In this document: positions 1-8,200 of the stretch, piece after piece
Layout: every line of letters starts with the position of its first letter
Position numbering within the stretch: position 1 is the stretch's first letter
Source: an uncultured Actinomyces sp.
Lineage (GTDB): Bacteria; Actinomycetota; Actinomycetes; Actinomycetales; Actinomycetaceae
Direction of reading: 5' to 3'
Assembly (NCBI GenBank): GCA_915069725.1
Contig: CAJZFF010000014.1
Location: 1-12,337, forward strand
Length of the DNA: 12,337 nt
Position numbers and translations under genes: made by a program
The notes under the pieces: generated by a model
Told to the model about the DNA's origin: nothing
Databases searched by the model: none
The model's input: only the letters and a program-made list of their open reading frames with translations

Positions 1-1172
1 GGGAGCCTGCCCGCCGAGAGGTCCATGGTCATGTGGTAGAGGCGCTCATGAAACCAGCGAACCTTCTCCCGCGTACCCATCGTGTTGACCGGCAGTCTGC
101 CGGAGGAGTCGATCTTGTGGCACAGGGTGAGGAGCGCCTGGAGGTCCTCCAGGGCCGGCCCCTGCTCGTTGTACCAGGCCTGCTCCCAGCCACGGTCCTG
201 GTTGAGGAAGGTTGCGGTGTTGGCGACGACGTCGTCGAGCGTGTCCAGCGCGGCCGATCGTCTTCGCAAGTCGGTCGCCCTGCGGAGCATGGAGAGACCG
301 AACCACTGGGTGCCTCGGGGGCTGCCGAAGTCCTGCCATGACCGGGTCAGGTTCTCGTACTCGTCGCGGAACCAGCGGTAGCGGGCCATGACCTGCGCCC
401 CGTGGGGCTCCTCAGTGGGGATTCGCTGGGCGTGCCGTTCAGTGGCTCGGTAGTCATGGGCGACCTGCGTGTAGTGGCGCAGCGCCTCACCGGCCCGACG
501 GCGGGCCATGAGTCCTCGCCACAGGTAGACACCGATACCGGCGGCACCGATCCCGGCGACCGGGAAGGACACCTGCAGGAGGAAGGCTCTCAGGTCGCTG
601 CGAGGCTTACCGACGTACTTCGTGGACTTCTTCCCCATGGAGACCAGACCCCCGTCCCAGTCCTTCTCCCGGAACTGGGACTTAGCGGCTTCCTGGATGT
701 CGTCCTCCTGGCTGCTCATCACCTTGACGTCCTCACCGAAGTAGCAGCCCACCTTGCGCGAGTCGGGGGCGACCGCCAGGATCACCAGGCCGTCACTCCA
801 GTACTTGGGGTTCGACGTCGAGACCCACGGAACATCAGTGTCGCTCGCATGCGAACGGGCATACTCCAGCACAGCGTCGTCGAGGTTGGAGACGTCCTCA
901 CCCGGCACCGTCAGGACGGCCAGGTGAACCTGCTTGCGGAACTCCAGATTCTTGAGCTTGTCGCTCAGCGCTGTGCTGTCAAGCACGCCGGCCTCGTCCT
1001 GGACCTCGACCGTGGGCCGGTAGGTGGCCACCGCCTCCTTCTTCGATGGCCAGAGCCATACGATCAGCGGCGAGAGGACCAGGGTCAGGCCCAGGACCAT
1101 GATGGCGGTGAAGGCCACCACTGAACGGGTTCCGCCCGAGCGTGTGGCGGGGTTCTGCCCCAGCTGCTCCAT
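1..1172 (-). CDS. Array copy F: TPM-like two-helix membrane protein (C-terminus beyond window)
   Basis: 390 codons are visible and the 3' end lies off the left edge. The ATG at 1172 follows a GGAAG/GTGGGG purine tract, and its N-terminus aligns with the paralogs. Seen: helix 1 at about residues 17-41, then an outside domain opening PTVEVQDEAGVL (53-64). Helix 2 is at about 196-218, followed by the basic MARRR stop-transfer. The cytoplasmic part carries HGAQVMARYRWFRDEYE (257-273) and QWF (289-291). The outside domain has the TPM-type order: a D-A-G opening, a VLTVPG strand, DGLVILAVAP (127-136) and RKVGCYFGED with one cysteine (C143). TPM-family proteins are membrane-anchored outside domains, some with proposed phosphatase or protein-repair roles; the activity here is unknown. 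It is the last array gene seen and is closest in sequence to copy E. I recall DUF5129 as the likely label but have not searched. Confidence 0.85.
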   Translation of the reverse strand, partial: MEQLGQNPATRSGGTRSVVAFTAIMVLGLTLVLSPLIVWLWPSKKEAVATYRPTVEVQDEAGVLDSTALSDKLKNLEFRKQVHLAVLTVPGEDVSNLDDAVLEYARSHASDTDVPWVSTSNPKYWSDGLVILAVAPDSRKVGCYFGEDVKVMSSQEDDIQEAAKSQFREKDWDGGLVSMGKKSTKYVGKPRSDLRAFLLQVSFPVAGIGAAGIGVYLWRGLMARRRAGEALRHYTQVAHDYRATERHAQRIPTEEPHGAQVMARYRWFRDEYENLTRSWQDFGSPRGTQWFGLSMLRRATDLRRRSAALDTLDDVVANTATFLNQDRGWEQAWYNEQGPALEDLQALLTLCHKIDSSGRLPVNTMGTREKVRWFHERLYHMTMDLSAGRL

Positions 1173-1213
1173 CCGAGCCCCACTTCCCTACTGACTGGAT
1201 GTTTTCAGTGCCG

Positions 1214-1219
1214 ATCCTA
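1214..1219 (-). promoter_or_regulatory. Possible -10 element for copy F
   Basis: The minus strand reads TAGGAT here, matching the TAnnnT pattern of actinobacterial -10 elements, 42 bases before the F start codon. No convincing -35 hexamer is visible, because the upstream bases form a GC hairpin. The same TAGGAT word occurs upstream of copy E. Weak evidence on its own. Confidence 0.25.
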
Positions 1220-1222
1220 GCG

Positions 1223-1238
1223 GGGGCCGGGCGGCCCC
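1223..1238 (-). terminator. GC-rich hairpin between E and F
   Basis: A perfect 6-bp inverted repeat (GGGGCC / GGCCCC) with a 4-base loop lies 45 bases after the stop of copy E. There is no T-tract on either strand, so it is not a classical intrinsic terminator. It could pause or partly terminate transcription between E and F, or be chance in GC-rich DNA. Confidence 0.3.
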
Positions 1239-1282
1239 GGAGGCGGGCAGAGACAGCACTGACAGGACCCGCCCGCACCGGC

Positions 1283-2713
1283 TCAGAAGCTTGAGGAGGA
1301 ACCGGACCCGGAGAAGCCGCCGCCACCGCTGTAGCCGCCGGAGAAGCTGCTTCCCGAGAAGCTGGACCCGGAGCCGGAGCTGCTCGACGGCGTGTAGGAG
1401 GAGGCCGAGCTGTATCCCACCACCAGGTCCGAGACCGGGGTGAAAGAGCTGAAGGACCCGCCCGCGCCGACGCCCGAGCTGGACGAACCGGACGAGCCGA
1501 CGGCAGAGATGGCCGGAGACGAGGGGTTGAGGCGGATCGTCGAGTGCGGGTTGTAGCTGCCGTGTCCCCCGCCCAGGTACCAGTAGCCGGCGTAGGCGGC
1601 GTCCGTGGACGAGACCGAGTCGTCGTAGCGACGACGGCGCTCGTCGGCGTAGCTGGAGGTGTCGGCGTCAATGGCCTCGCGTGCGAGCCGGGAGGCCTTC
1701 GTCTTCGTCTCACTGGCGATCTCGTCGAGCTCGTCCAGCGCGGCCGAGGGCTGGAGCGAACCGTCCTCCAACCCGGAGGTCATATCGTCCAAGCGCTGCT
1801 TACGGGAGCGGACCCACTCCCGCTCCTCCTTGGCGCGCTCGGCGATCGAACCGTTCTCGGCGGCGTCGGAGCTGTCGACCTGGTGGCACAGTCTCCGCAA
1901 CGACTGCAGGTCCTCCAGGACCGGCCCCTGCTCGTTGCTCCAGACGCGGTCCCAGCCGGGCGACAGGCTCAGGAAGGTGGCGGTGTTGGCGATGACGTCG
2001 TCGAGGGAGTCCAGGAGCTCGGAACGCTTCTCCAGCTCGGTGGCCCGTCTCAGCACCGACATGCCGAACCACTGGGTGCGGTAGGGGTTGCCGAAGTCCT
2101 GCCAGGAGCGGGTGACCTTCTCATACTCCTCACGGAACCACCGGTAGCGGGCCATGACCTGGGCACCATGCGGCTCATCCTCGGGGATCGTGCCGGCCAG
2201 GAGCTCGCTGGTCTCGTAGTCGTGGGTGACCTGCGAGTAGTGGCGCAGCGCCTCGCGCGCCCGGCGTCGCGCCGCGAAACCGCGCCACAGGTACCACGAG
2301 AGCCAGACGAGGCCCACGAGCGCCGAGATTCCGGGCAGGATGTAGGTCGTGCCCACGTCGCCACCGCCGGGCCGACCGATGACGTCAGCGGTCTTGGCCG
2401 CCATGGAGAGAGTGCCCCCGCACCAGTCAGCCCGGCGGTACTGTTCCTTGGCGGCGTTCTGGATGGCGGCCTGCTGCTCCAGGGGGACCGCGACGTCCTC
2501 ACCGAAGTAGCAGCCGACCTTGCGCGCCTCCGGGGCGACCGCCAGGATCACCAGGCCGTCGCTCCAGTAGTTGGGGTTCGACGTCGAGATCCACGGGACG
2601 TCAGTGTCGCTCGCGTGCGAACGGGCGTACTCCAGCACCGAGTCATTGAGGTTGGTAACGTCCCAGCCCGGAACCGTGAGCACGGCGACGTGGAGGTCCT
2701 GACGGAATCGCAT
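1283..2713 (-). CDS. Array copy E, 3' part: TPM-like membrane protein missing its first helix
   Basis: This 476-aa frame begins MRFRQDLHVAVL, which in the paralogs lies inside the outside domain. It is therefore the continuation of a gene interrupted by the TAG at 2717-2719. Seen: the rest of the TPM-like domain with DGLVILAVAP (52-61) and RKVGCYFGED (64-73), an extra Cys in DWCGG, helix 2 at about 121-143, and cytoplasmic HGAQVMARYRWF (182-193). PSAALDELDEIA (322-333) follows, then ERRRRY (358-363), and a Ser/Gly-rich tail from about 405 ends FSGSGSSSSF. If translated from the ATG at 2713, it would lack the N-terminal export helix, so the TPM part would probably stay inside or the topology would change. 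An AAGGAG lies 9 bases before that ATG, so re-initiation is possible. Alternatives are a young pseudogene, amber readthrough or a base error. Confidence 0.75.
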   Translation of the reverse strand: MRFRQDLHVAVLTVPGWDVTNLNDSVLEYARSHASDTDVPWISTSNPNYWSDGLVILAVAPEARKVGCYFGEDVAVPLEQQAAIQNAAKEQYRRADWCGGTLSMAAKTADVIGRPGGGDVGTTYILPGISALVGLVWLSWYLWRGFAARRRAREALRHYSQVTHDYETSELLAGTIPEDEPHGAQVMARYRWFREEYEKVTRSWQDFGNPYRTQWFGMSVLRRATELEKRSELLDSLDDVIANTATFLSLSPGWDRVWSNEQGPVLEDLQSLRRLCHQVDSSDAAENGSIAERAKEEREWVRSRKQRLDDMTSGLEDGSLQPSAALDELDEIASETKTKASRLAREAIDADTSSYADERRRRYDDSVSSTDAAYAGYWYLGGGHGSYNPHSTIRLNPSSPAISAVGSSGSSSSGVGAGGSFSSFTPVSDLVVGYSSASSYTPSSSSGSGSSFSGSSFSGGYSGGGGFSGSGSSSSF

Positions 2714-2728
2714 CTCCTAGATCTCCTT
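2711..2728 (-). promoter_or_regulatory. In-frame amber codon with adjacent Shine-Dalgarno and ATG in copy E
   Basis: The minus strand reads AAGGAG (2728-2723), then TAG (2719-2717), GAG, and ATG (2713-2711), all in one frame. The spacing from AAGGAG to ATG is 9 bases, which suits ribosome binding. The four intact paralogs have Lys or Arg at the position of the TAG, so one AAG-to-TAG change explains it. Whether re-initiation happens is inference. Confidence 0.5.
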
Positions 2729-2926
2729 GGCCAGCGGCTCGGTCCGGAGTATTCCGGCCTCGTCGTGGACCTCCACGGTGGGGCGATGGCTCCCGCCGAA
2801 GGGCCAGATCACCATGATCGGCAGTACGGCGATGAGGGCAAGGCTCACCGCGATATTGGCGATGAAGGCCGTCACTGACCGGACTCCGCCTAAACCGCCT
2901 CTACAAGACTGTTTCATGTGATTCAT
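2717..2926 (-). CDS. Array copy E, 5' part: 69-aa N-terminal helix fragment
   Basis: This frame encodes the N-terminus of copy E: a short basic leader, a membrane helix at about residues 17-41, WPFGG, then PTVEVHDEAGIL (49-60), ending at the amber codon after LAKEI. The ATG at 2926 is chosen because GGAAAG lies 5 bases upstream and the length before the helix matches the paralogs; the frame is open back to 2989 without a better ribosome site. Alone the product would be a membrane stub with about 28 residues outside. Together with 1283-2713 it gives about 547 codons, the size of copies B-D (536-547 aa), so this is one gene split by a single nonsense codon. Confidence 0.65.
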   Translation of the reverse strand: MNHMKQSCRGGLGGVRSVTAFIANIAVSLALIAVLPIMVIWPFGGSHRPTVEVHDEAGILRTEPLAKEI

Positions 2927-3004
2927 CCACACTTTCCTTTCTTTCTGCGGAAGTAGGGTGTTGAAGGCCTCGATATCCTGGCGGGCCACCGAGGTAGAAG
3001 ACTG

Positions 3005-3010
3005 ATCCTA
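3005..3010 (-). promoter_or_regulatory. Possible -10 element for copy E
   Basis: The minus strand reads TAGGAT in the 94-bp gap between the D stop and the E start, 79 bases upstream of the ATG at 2926. The same word precedes copy F. No good -35 is visible, since that position falls in the last codons of D. Low support. Confidence 0.2.
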
Positions 3011-3020
3011 TCGAGCCGAT

Positions 3021-4664
3021 TCAGAAGCTGGACGACGATCCAGTCCCGGAGAAGCCGCCTCCGTCATAGCCACCGCTGCTGGACGAACCACTTGATCCGG
3101 AGCCGGCACTGATATCCGAAGGAATTGCGGCCGAGTAACCGACGATGAGACTGGATACCGGCGTATGACATATAGGTCCTCCTGAGCTCGAGAACTGATG
3201 CCGTACGACACCGTCGGTCACATCACCAGCACCGCCATCAACTCCCATTAATACGGCCACGTCAGGAGTTCCGGGATTAACGCGAATCGTTGTCCTGGGA
3301 TCATACTCTCCCTTGCTACCAGCGATCTCCCACTTACCTTCATAACGAGACATAGTATTTGCTGGCGGCTCTGACTTCATCTTCTCGTATCGACGCCGGC
3401 GCCTTGAAGAACCCCTAGACCCATCACTCTCAACTATCCTGGCCATCAAGCTGTCCACTCGGACGCGCACACCATCAGAAATTTTGTCTAACTCGCTGAG
3501 CGCCTGCGACGGAGTAACGCTCCCCTCTCTGAGACACGCAGGTAGTCTTCTCAAATGCTGCAGGCAGAGAACCGCCCACTCTCGCTCCTCATCTCCGTCC
3601 ACAGCCACCTTCGACCTCTGAACCTCCCGGCACAGATGCACGAGGGCCTGAATGTCCTCCATGACCGGACCGCACTCGTTATCCCACACAGCAGGCCAGT
3701 CCGATGCCCTTGAGAACAAGATCGCGGCGTGTGAGACGATGGTCTCAAACAACTGCAAAGCATCCGACCGTTCCTTCAGGTCATTGACACTGCGTCGAGT
3801 CGCTCCGACGTACCACTGGAAACCATAAGGTTCGGGCAGCTCATTCCACATCCGGCTGACCTCTGTGTACTCACTGTCGAACCATCGACACCGAGACAGA
3901 ATCAGAGCGCCATGAGTATTATCATCGGGAACGAGTGCAGCGCGTGAGATCGTTTCTTCGTAACCATACACCACCCGGGAGAAGGTCCTACGGGCAATCA
4001 TGTACTTCTTACTGGTATTGGGCCCGCTCCACACATACCAAATGAGCCAAACAGTCGCAACGCCTCCGACACCAAGCAACGTCAGCAAGAAGACAGTCCT
4101 TTGCGAGGTGTTGCCGTTCGCAATAAGATCAGCACTTCGCTCCGCCATCGACTTGACACCGCCATTCCAATCCTTGGCACGGAAGTGATCTTTTGCTGAA
4201 TCCTGAATATCGGCCTGCGACTCTTGCGAAATTTTGAGATCCTCACCAACATAGCACCCCACTTTGCGGCCATCCGGAGCAACAGCAAGGATCAGCAAAC
4301 CGTCGCGCCAGTAGTTCGGATTGTCCTTAGATATCCACGGACTGCCAGCCATCTGAGTCTCCGCGTACTTGAGGACCTCCGCATTAAGGTTCACCACATT
4401 CTGTCCAGGAACTGTGAGAACGGCAAGATAGGTCTTCTTTCTGAAGCGTACTTCCTTCAGATCCGCCTCAAGATCATCAACGTCAAGAGCATTCGCTTCA
4501 TCATGAATCTCAACAACTGGCTCGTAACGTGGCGCATGTTTTTGAGAGTACCAGTTGTCCACAACGAACGGAGAGGCCACGAGAATCGACGCCACACCGA
4601 CGTGAATAAAAAATGACAGAACTGCCCGAAATCCACCGAGACCAACTCCCGCCGCATTCCGCAT
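3021..4664 (-). CDS. Array copy D: TPM-like two-helix membrane protein, low GC
   Basis: 547 aa from the ATG at 4664, chosen over the upstream ATG at 4709 because TAGGA sits 5 bases before it and MRNAAGVGLGGFRAV matches paralog N-termini. Seen: helix 1 (13-36), outside domain with PVVEIHDEANAL (49-60), VLTVPG (82-87), WISKDNPNYW (110-119) and RKVGCYVGED (133-142, sole outside Cys 137). Helix 2 is at 191-212. The cytoplasmic part has HGALILSRCRWF (251-262), a five-Arg RRRRRY stretch, TTIRVNP, and a Ser/Gly tail ending FSGTGSSSSF. It is the most divergent full-length copy: HGAQVMARYRWF has become HGALILSRCRWF, and QWF has become QWY. The base composition is near 50% GC in sampled lines. The function is unknown; it is probably a membrane protein with one outside and one inside domain. 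Confidence 0.85.
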   Translation of the reverse strand: MRNAAGVGLGGFRAVLSFFIHVGVASILVASPFVVDNWYSQKHAPRYEPVVEIHDEANALDVDDLEADLKEVRFRKKTYLAVLTVPGQNVVNLNAEVLKYAETQMAGSPWISKDNPNYWRDGLLILAVAPDGRKVGCYVGEDLKISQESQADIQDSAKDHFRAKDWNGGVKSMAERSADLIANGNTSQRTVFLLTLLGVGGVATVWLIWYVWSGPNTSKKYMIARRTFSRVVYGYEETISRAALVPDDNTHGALILSRCRWFDSEYTEVSRMWNELPEPYGFQWYVGATRRSVNDLKERSDALQLFETIVSHAAILFSRASDWPAVWDNECGPVMEDIQALVHLCREVQRSKVAVDGDEEREWAVLCLQHLRRLPACLREGSVTPSQALSELDKISDGVRVRVDSLMARIVESDGSRGSSRRRRRYEKMKSEPPANTMSRYEGKWEIAGSKGEYDPRTTIRVNPGTPDVAVLMGVDGGAGDVTDGVVRHQFSSSGGPICHTPVSSLIVGYSAAIPSDISAGSGSSGSSSSGGYDGGGFSGTGSSSSF

Positions 4665-4761
4665 CGCTATCCTACTTTCGTCAAGTCGCACTATCGACGG
4701 ACAGCACAACGAAGACCGTCACTATCAAGTGAAAATAGATGAATAACCGGCTCCCCTTCAC

Positions 4762-6372
4762 TCAGAAACTCGACGAAGAACCTGCTCCGGAAAAGCCGCT
4801 ACCAGAACCGTAACCGGTAACGCTCGAACCACTTCCACTGGAGAAGATGCTTTCCCCTCCTGCACTACTATTCAGACTCTCAACGTACCTGGACGACGAG
4901 ACGTAGTCCGACAACAGATGCGCCACAGATCTCATGGCGTCAAACGGAGTTTCGTCATCTGATCCAATAACGCTCGCTCCCGGAGAGTCTGCATTCACAC
5001 AGATCGTGGAGGTGGCATCGTAGTACCGAGAAGTATTGTCGAGAGCCCACAAGCCACCGTAGGCTTTTCCTGACCTCGAACGTTGACGGTCATTGAAGTA
5101 CCGGAGTCGAGACGCAGCCCGTCGAGCCGTCTTTGCCTTCAGAGCATCCCTGGCCAGGCTACGAGCCTCCGCCTTGCAGGCGTTGGACATAATCGTCAGC
5201 TCATCAAGCGCAGCCGACGGGGAGCATGTACCGCTTTCCATTTCAGACGTTACCTGGTTGACACGTAGGCGCCACCAGCGGATCCAGTCGCGAGTCTGAG
5301 ACGTATCCACCGTCATGCGACGAGAGGAGTCTATTTTTGCGCACATCCGCTCAAGCGACTGCAGGTCTTCCATCAGCGGCCCGATCTCGTTATCCCAGAC
5401 ATCCTCCCATCCCGGCGACATCGTCAAGAAACATGATCCGTTGGAAACCGCTTTCTCGAGGGATTCGAGATCGCGGGACCGAGTCCTCAAGGAAAGCGTC
5501 TGCTTGGCCATACCCGCCTGGAACCACTGCGCTCCCGCAGGAGAGCCGAAGTCGTTCCAAGCACGAGTGACATCTTCGTACTCATCACAGAACCAGCGAT
5601 ATCTGGTCAGAATCTGAGCGCCATGTTCCTCGTCATCAGGAATCGTTGACGCACGCAGCTCCGTCGCATCGTAGTCGTGGGTAGCATTCGAATAGCTACG
5701 TAACGCCTCCTTCCCAAAGCGGCGAGCCGTGAGACCACGTCGTATATAGTAGAATAACCACACCGCTCCACATACTGACAGCGCACCTGGAATGACGATC
5801 TTCGTCAGCAAGCCGCCAGGGGGCCTCCCAATCTGGTCGGAGGACGTCTTCGCCATGGCGATCATCCCTCCGTACCAGTCGGCTTCGGAAAACCTATCTC
5901 CACCAGCAGCGTTGATCATGTCCTGCTGCGCCAGTGACACTTTAATGTCGTCTCCGAAGTAGCATCCCACTTTTCTAGAGTCAGGAGCCACCGCCAGGAT
6001 CAGAATTCCATCGGCCCAGTGGTTAGGGTTTGATTGGGATATCCATTTCGATGCACCATCACCGTGATGACGGACATATGCCAGAACCTCCTCATTGAGG
6101 GACGCCTCATTCACTTTAGGAACAGTGAGCACAACAACATGCACTTCTCGCCGGAACTCCATACCCTTAATTTCCGCGATCAATGGAGCCGGCTGAAAGA
6201 GATGAGCATCGTCGCGAACCTCTACTGTTGGATGATATTCTCCCCCGAACGGCCAGAGCCACATGACCGGAAGCGACGAGATCAGTACCAGACACAACAT
6301 AATATTGGACACGAATGCAGTCACTGCCCTCAGCCCTCCAGCACGGATCAGTATCGATGATTGCAATGTCAT
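4762..6372 (-). CDS. Array copy C: TPM-like two-helix membrane protein, low GC
   Basis: 536 aa from the second of two adjacent ATGs (6375 and 6372). AGAGGA is 4 bases before the second and only 1 before the first, so 6372 is preferred; the difference is one residue. Seen (counting from 6375): helix 1 (15-41) ending in WPFGG, outside domain with PTVEVRDDA (49-57), VLTVPK, WISQSNPNHW (111-120) and RKVGCYFGDD (134-143). Helix 2 is at about 193-211. The cytoplasmic part has HGAQILTRYRWF (251-262), GAQWF, a PSAALDELTIM segment and a Ser/Gly tail ending FSGAGSSSSF. The basic RRRRY of other copies is reduced to ASRLRYF. It starts 38 bases after the stop of copy B with no clear promoter between, so B and C are likely cotranscribed. 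The function is not known. Confidence 0.87.
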   Translation of the reverse strand: MTLQSSILIRAGGLRAVTAFVSNIMLCLVLISSLPVMWLWPFGGEYHPTVEVRDDAHLFQPAPLIAEIKGMEFRREVHVVVLTVPKVNEASLNEEVLAYVRHHGDGASKWISQSNPNHWADGILILAVAPDSRKVGCYFGDDIKVSLAQQDMINAAGGDRFSEADWYGGMIAMAKTSSDQIGRPPGGLLTKIVIPGALSVCGAVWLFYYIRRGLTARRFGKEALRSYSNATHDYDATELRASTIPDDEEHGAQILTRYRWFCDEYEDVTRAWNDFGSPAGAQWFQAGMAKQTLSLRTRSRDLESLEKAVSNGSCFLTMSPGWEDVWDNEIGPLMEDLQSLERMCAKIDSSRRMTVDTSQTRDWIRWWRLRVNQVTSEMESGTCSPSAALDELTIMSNACKAEARSLARDALKAKTARRAASRLRYFNDRQRSRSGKAYGGLWALDNTSRYYDATSTICVNADSPGASVIGSDDETPFDAMRSVAHLLSDYVSSSRYVESLNSSAGGESIFSSGSGSSVTGYGSGSGFSGAGSSSSF

Positions 6373-6410
6373 CATGTCCTCTCACTGAGAATGGAAACTT
6401 TTAACATGAC

Positions 6411-8033
6411 TCAGAAGCTGGATGATGAACCGGATCCTGAGAAGTCACCCCCGCCGTAGTCTGCGGAGGAGCTGATTCCCGAGTACCCCGACGATCCATC
6501 TCCACCCGAATAGGAGGACGACCCCGAGGTCGTCGGCGCATAGGATGCGGCGGATTCGTACCCCACCACCAGATCGGATACCGAGGTGAAGGAGCCGAGC
6601 CATCCCGCCCCTTCCCAGCCCGACGAGGAAGTATCGCCACCGAGCGGCGAGCCGGAGAACTGGTAGGTATTCGAGCTGTGGTTACTCCCACCGTCGTCGC
6701 TGGAGAATAACCATTGCCCCGCGCGCATAACATCATGTTCTGAATCTAGTGACGCGAAGTAACGACGGCGACGTTCTTCGGCGTACTTGGACGTATCGGC
6801 GTTCACTGCGCGACGCATGAGATCCAAGGCCTTCTCCCGAACTGATTGCGCCACCCTCTCCAGCTCGTCAAGAGCATCGGAAGGACGTGTCCTGCCGCTC
6901 GCCAACGCTATTTCTATATCGCCGAGGCGCGAGCGCTGCTCCTTGATCCACTTCCGCTCCTTCTTCACACCTAGAGGCACGTCCCGAGATGCGGAGATCG
7001 TATCGCAGAGCGATCTCAACGCCTGCAGGTCCTCCTGCACCCGCCCTTGCTCATTCTCCCATGCCTTCTCCCAGGTCGATGACATGTTGAGGATGGATGC
7101 TGTGTTTGAGATCGTCGCCCCAAGCGACTCCAACATGACAGCGCGCTTCTTCATTTTGGACACACGCTTCAGCATTCTCCAGGCGAACCACTGTGGACCG
7201 CGAGGACGCCCGAGTGCTTGCAGGTCTCTGGTGATGCTCGCATACTCCTGGCGGTACCATCGGTACCACATCCTCACTCGCGCCCCATACGGTTCATTCT
7301 CAGGGATGGTGCGCATATTCAGCTCGACATCCTCGTCGCCGAGGGAGACTCGAGAGTAGCTCTCCGTCAATTCCTTCCCAACGGCTCTTGCACGCAGGCC
7401 ACGACGCAGGTACTTCCGGAGCGCCCATATTCCGATCACGCTTGCCGGAGCCGGGATGATGAAGGTGGTGAGCCAGCTCCCTTCAGCGGGGCGCCCTAAC
7501 AGGTCAGCCGTCTTCTTCGCCATTGCCAGAATTCCATCATCCCACTTATGGTCATTGAATGCCTTTTTCGCAGCACTTTGGATCGACGCTTGCTGGCTCA
7601 AAGGCAGGCGCACATCCTTCCCGAAGTAGCACCCCACCTTCCTGGAATCGGGTGCGACTGCAAGGATAACAACACCATCACTCCAGTAGTTGGAGTTGGA
7701 TGAGGAGATCCACGGCCTTGGAGAATTCTGATGAGCGCGAGCATACTTGAGCACCTCACCATTGAGGTTGTCAATCATGTATCCGGGCACCGAGACGACC
7801 ACGACGTGAACATCTTGACGAAAGCCCACATCCCTTATACTGTCCGCCACTGATTCGTCTGAAAGAATACTAGCCCTGTCATCGATCTCCACCGTTGGGT
7901 GATGCGTTCTTCCGAAGGGCCAGAACCACATGACGGGAAGTGACAGGATGAGCGCCGTAAGCACTGACACACTGACAATAAAACTCAGGTATGAGGACGT
8001 CGCCCTCAGAATCCGAAAAACTACCCTCAACAC
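6411..8033 (-). CDS. Array copy B: TPM-like two-helix membrane protein, low GC
   Basis: 540 aa from the GTG at 8033, chosen over the GTG at 8039 because AGAGG lies 5 bases upstream of the former but abuts the latter. Seen (counting from 8039): helix 1 (18-40) ending in WPFG, outside domain with PTVEIDDRASIL (48-59), VVSVPG, WISSSNSNYW (110-119) and RKVGCYFGKD (133-142). Helix 2 is at about 189-206, followed by RRGLRAR. In the cytoplasmic part the usual motif is altered to YGARVRMWYRWY (251-262), and QWF (283-285), SDALDELERVA and ERRRRY are present. The Ser/Gly/Tyr-rich tail ends FSGSGSSSSF. The stop of a possible 54-codon ORF lies 2 bases before this start, suggesting translational coupling if that ORF is real. 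Enzymatic activity is not assignable. Confidence 0.86.
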   Translation of the reverse strand: MLRVVFRILRATSSYLSFIVSVSVLTALILSLPVMWFWPFGRTHHPTVEIDDRASILSDESVADSIRDVGFRQDVHVVVVSVPGYMIDNLNGEVLKYARAHQNSPRPWISSSNSNYWSDGVVILAVAPDSRKVGCYFGKDVRLPLSQQASIQSAAKKAFNDHKWDDGILAMAKKTADLLGRPAEGSWLTTFIIPAPASVIGIWALRKYLRRGLRARAVGKELTESYSRVSLGDEDVELNMRTIPENEPYGARVRMWYRWYRQEYASITRDLQALGRPRGPQWFAWRMLKRVSKMKKRAVMLESLGATISNTASILNMSSTWEKAWENEQGRVQEDLQALRSLCDTISASRDVPLGVKKERKWIKEQRSRLGDIEIALASGRTRPSDALDELERVAQSVREKALDLMRRAVNADTSKYAEERRRRYFASLDSEHDVMRAGQWLFSSDDGGSNHSSNTYQFSGSPLGGDTSSSGWEGAGWLGSFTSVSDLVVGYESAASYAPTTSGSSSYSGGDGSSGYSGISSSADYGGGDFSGSGSSSSF

Positions 8034-8035
8034 AA

Positions 8036-8200
8036 TCACCTCTTGTCAAGACGACGATAACGCCAAGGCGATCCCGCACCTTGGAACACCCGTCGAATCG
8101 CATCAAAGGCAGTGACACACATCGACATCATTTCGTCGAAAGAATGGCGCGCACCCCCATTCCAACTATTAAATTGGTCATTCACTTCTACTGTATTCAT
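8036..8200 (-). CDS. Possible 54-aa small protein upstream of copy B
   Basis: An open frame starts at the ATG at 8200 (MNTVEVNDQF) and ends LDKR, with its TGA 2 bases before the GTG of copy B. The ribosome site of B (AGAGG) lies in its last codons, a layout typical of coupled genes. The product is soluble-looking, has one Cys and a basic C-terminus, and resembles nothing I know. Against it: no clear Shine-Dalgarno sequence, low third-position GC (though B-D share that), and an alternative reading as B's promoter and leader. Only homologs would settle it. Confidence 0.3.
   Translation of the reverse strand: MNTVEVNDQFNSWNGGARHSFDEMMSMCVTAFDAIRRVFQGAGSPWRYRRLDKR

Noticed and set aside
1544..2878. 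Long plus-strand open frame (444 codons) opposite copy E
   Set aside because: It is the shadow of the minus-strand gene in GC-rich DNA; its Gly/Leu/Val-rich translation has no family features, while the minus frame aligns with paralogs.
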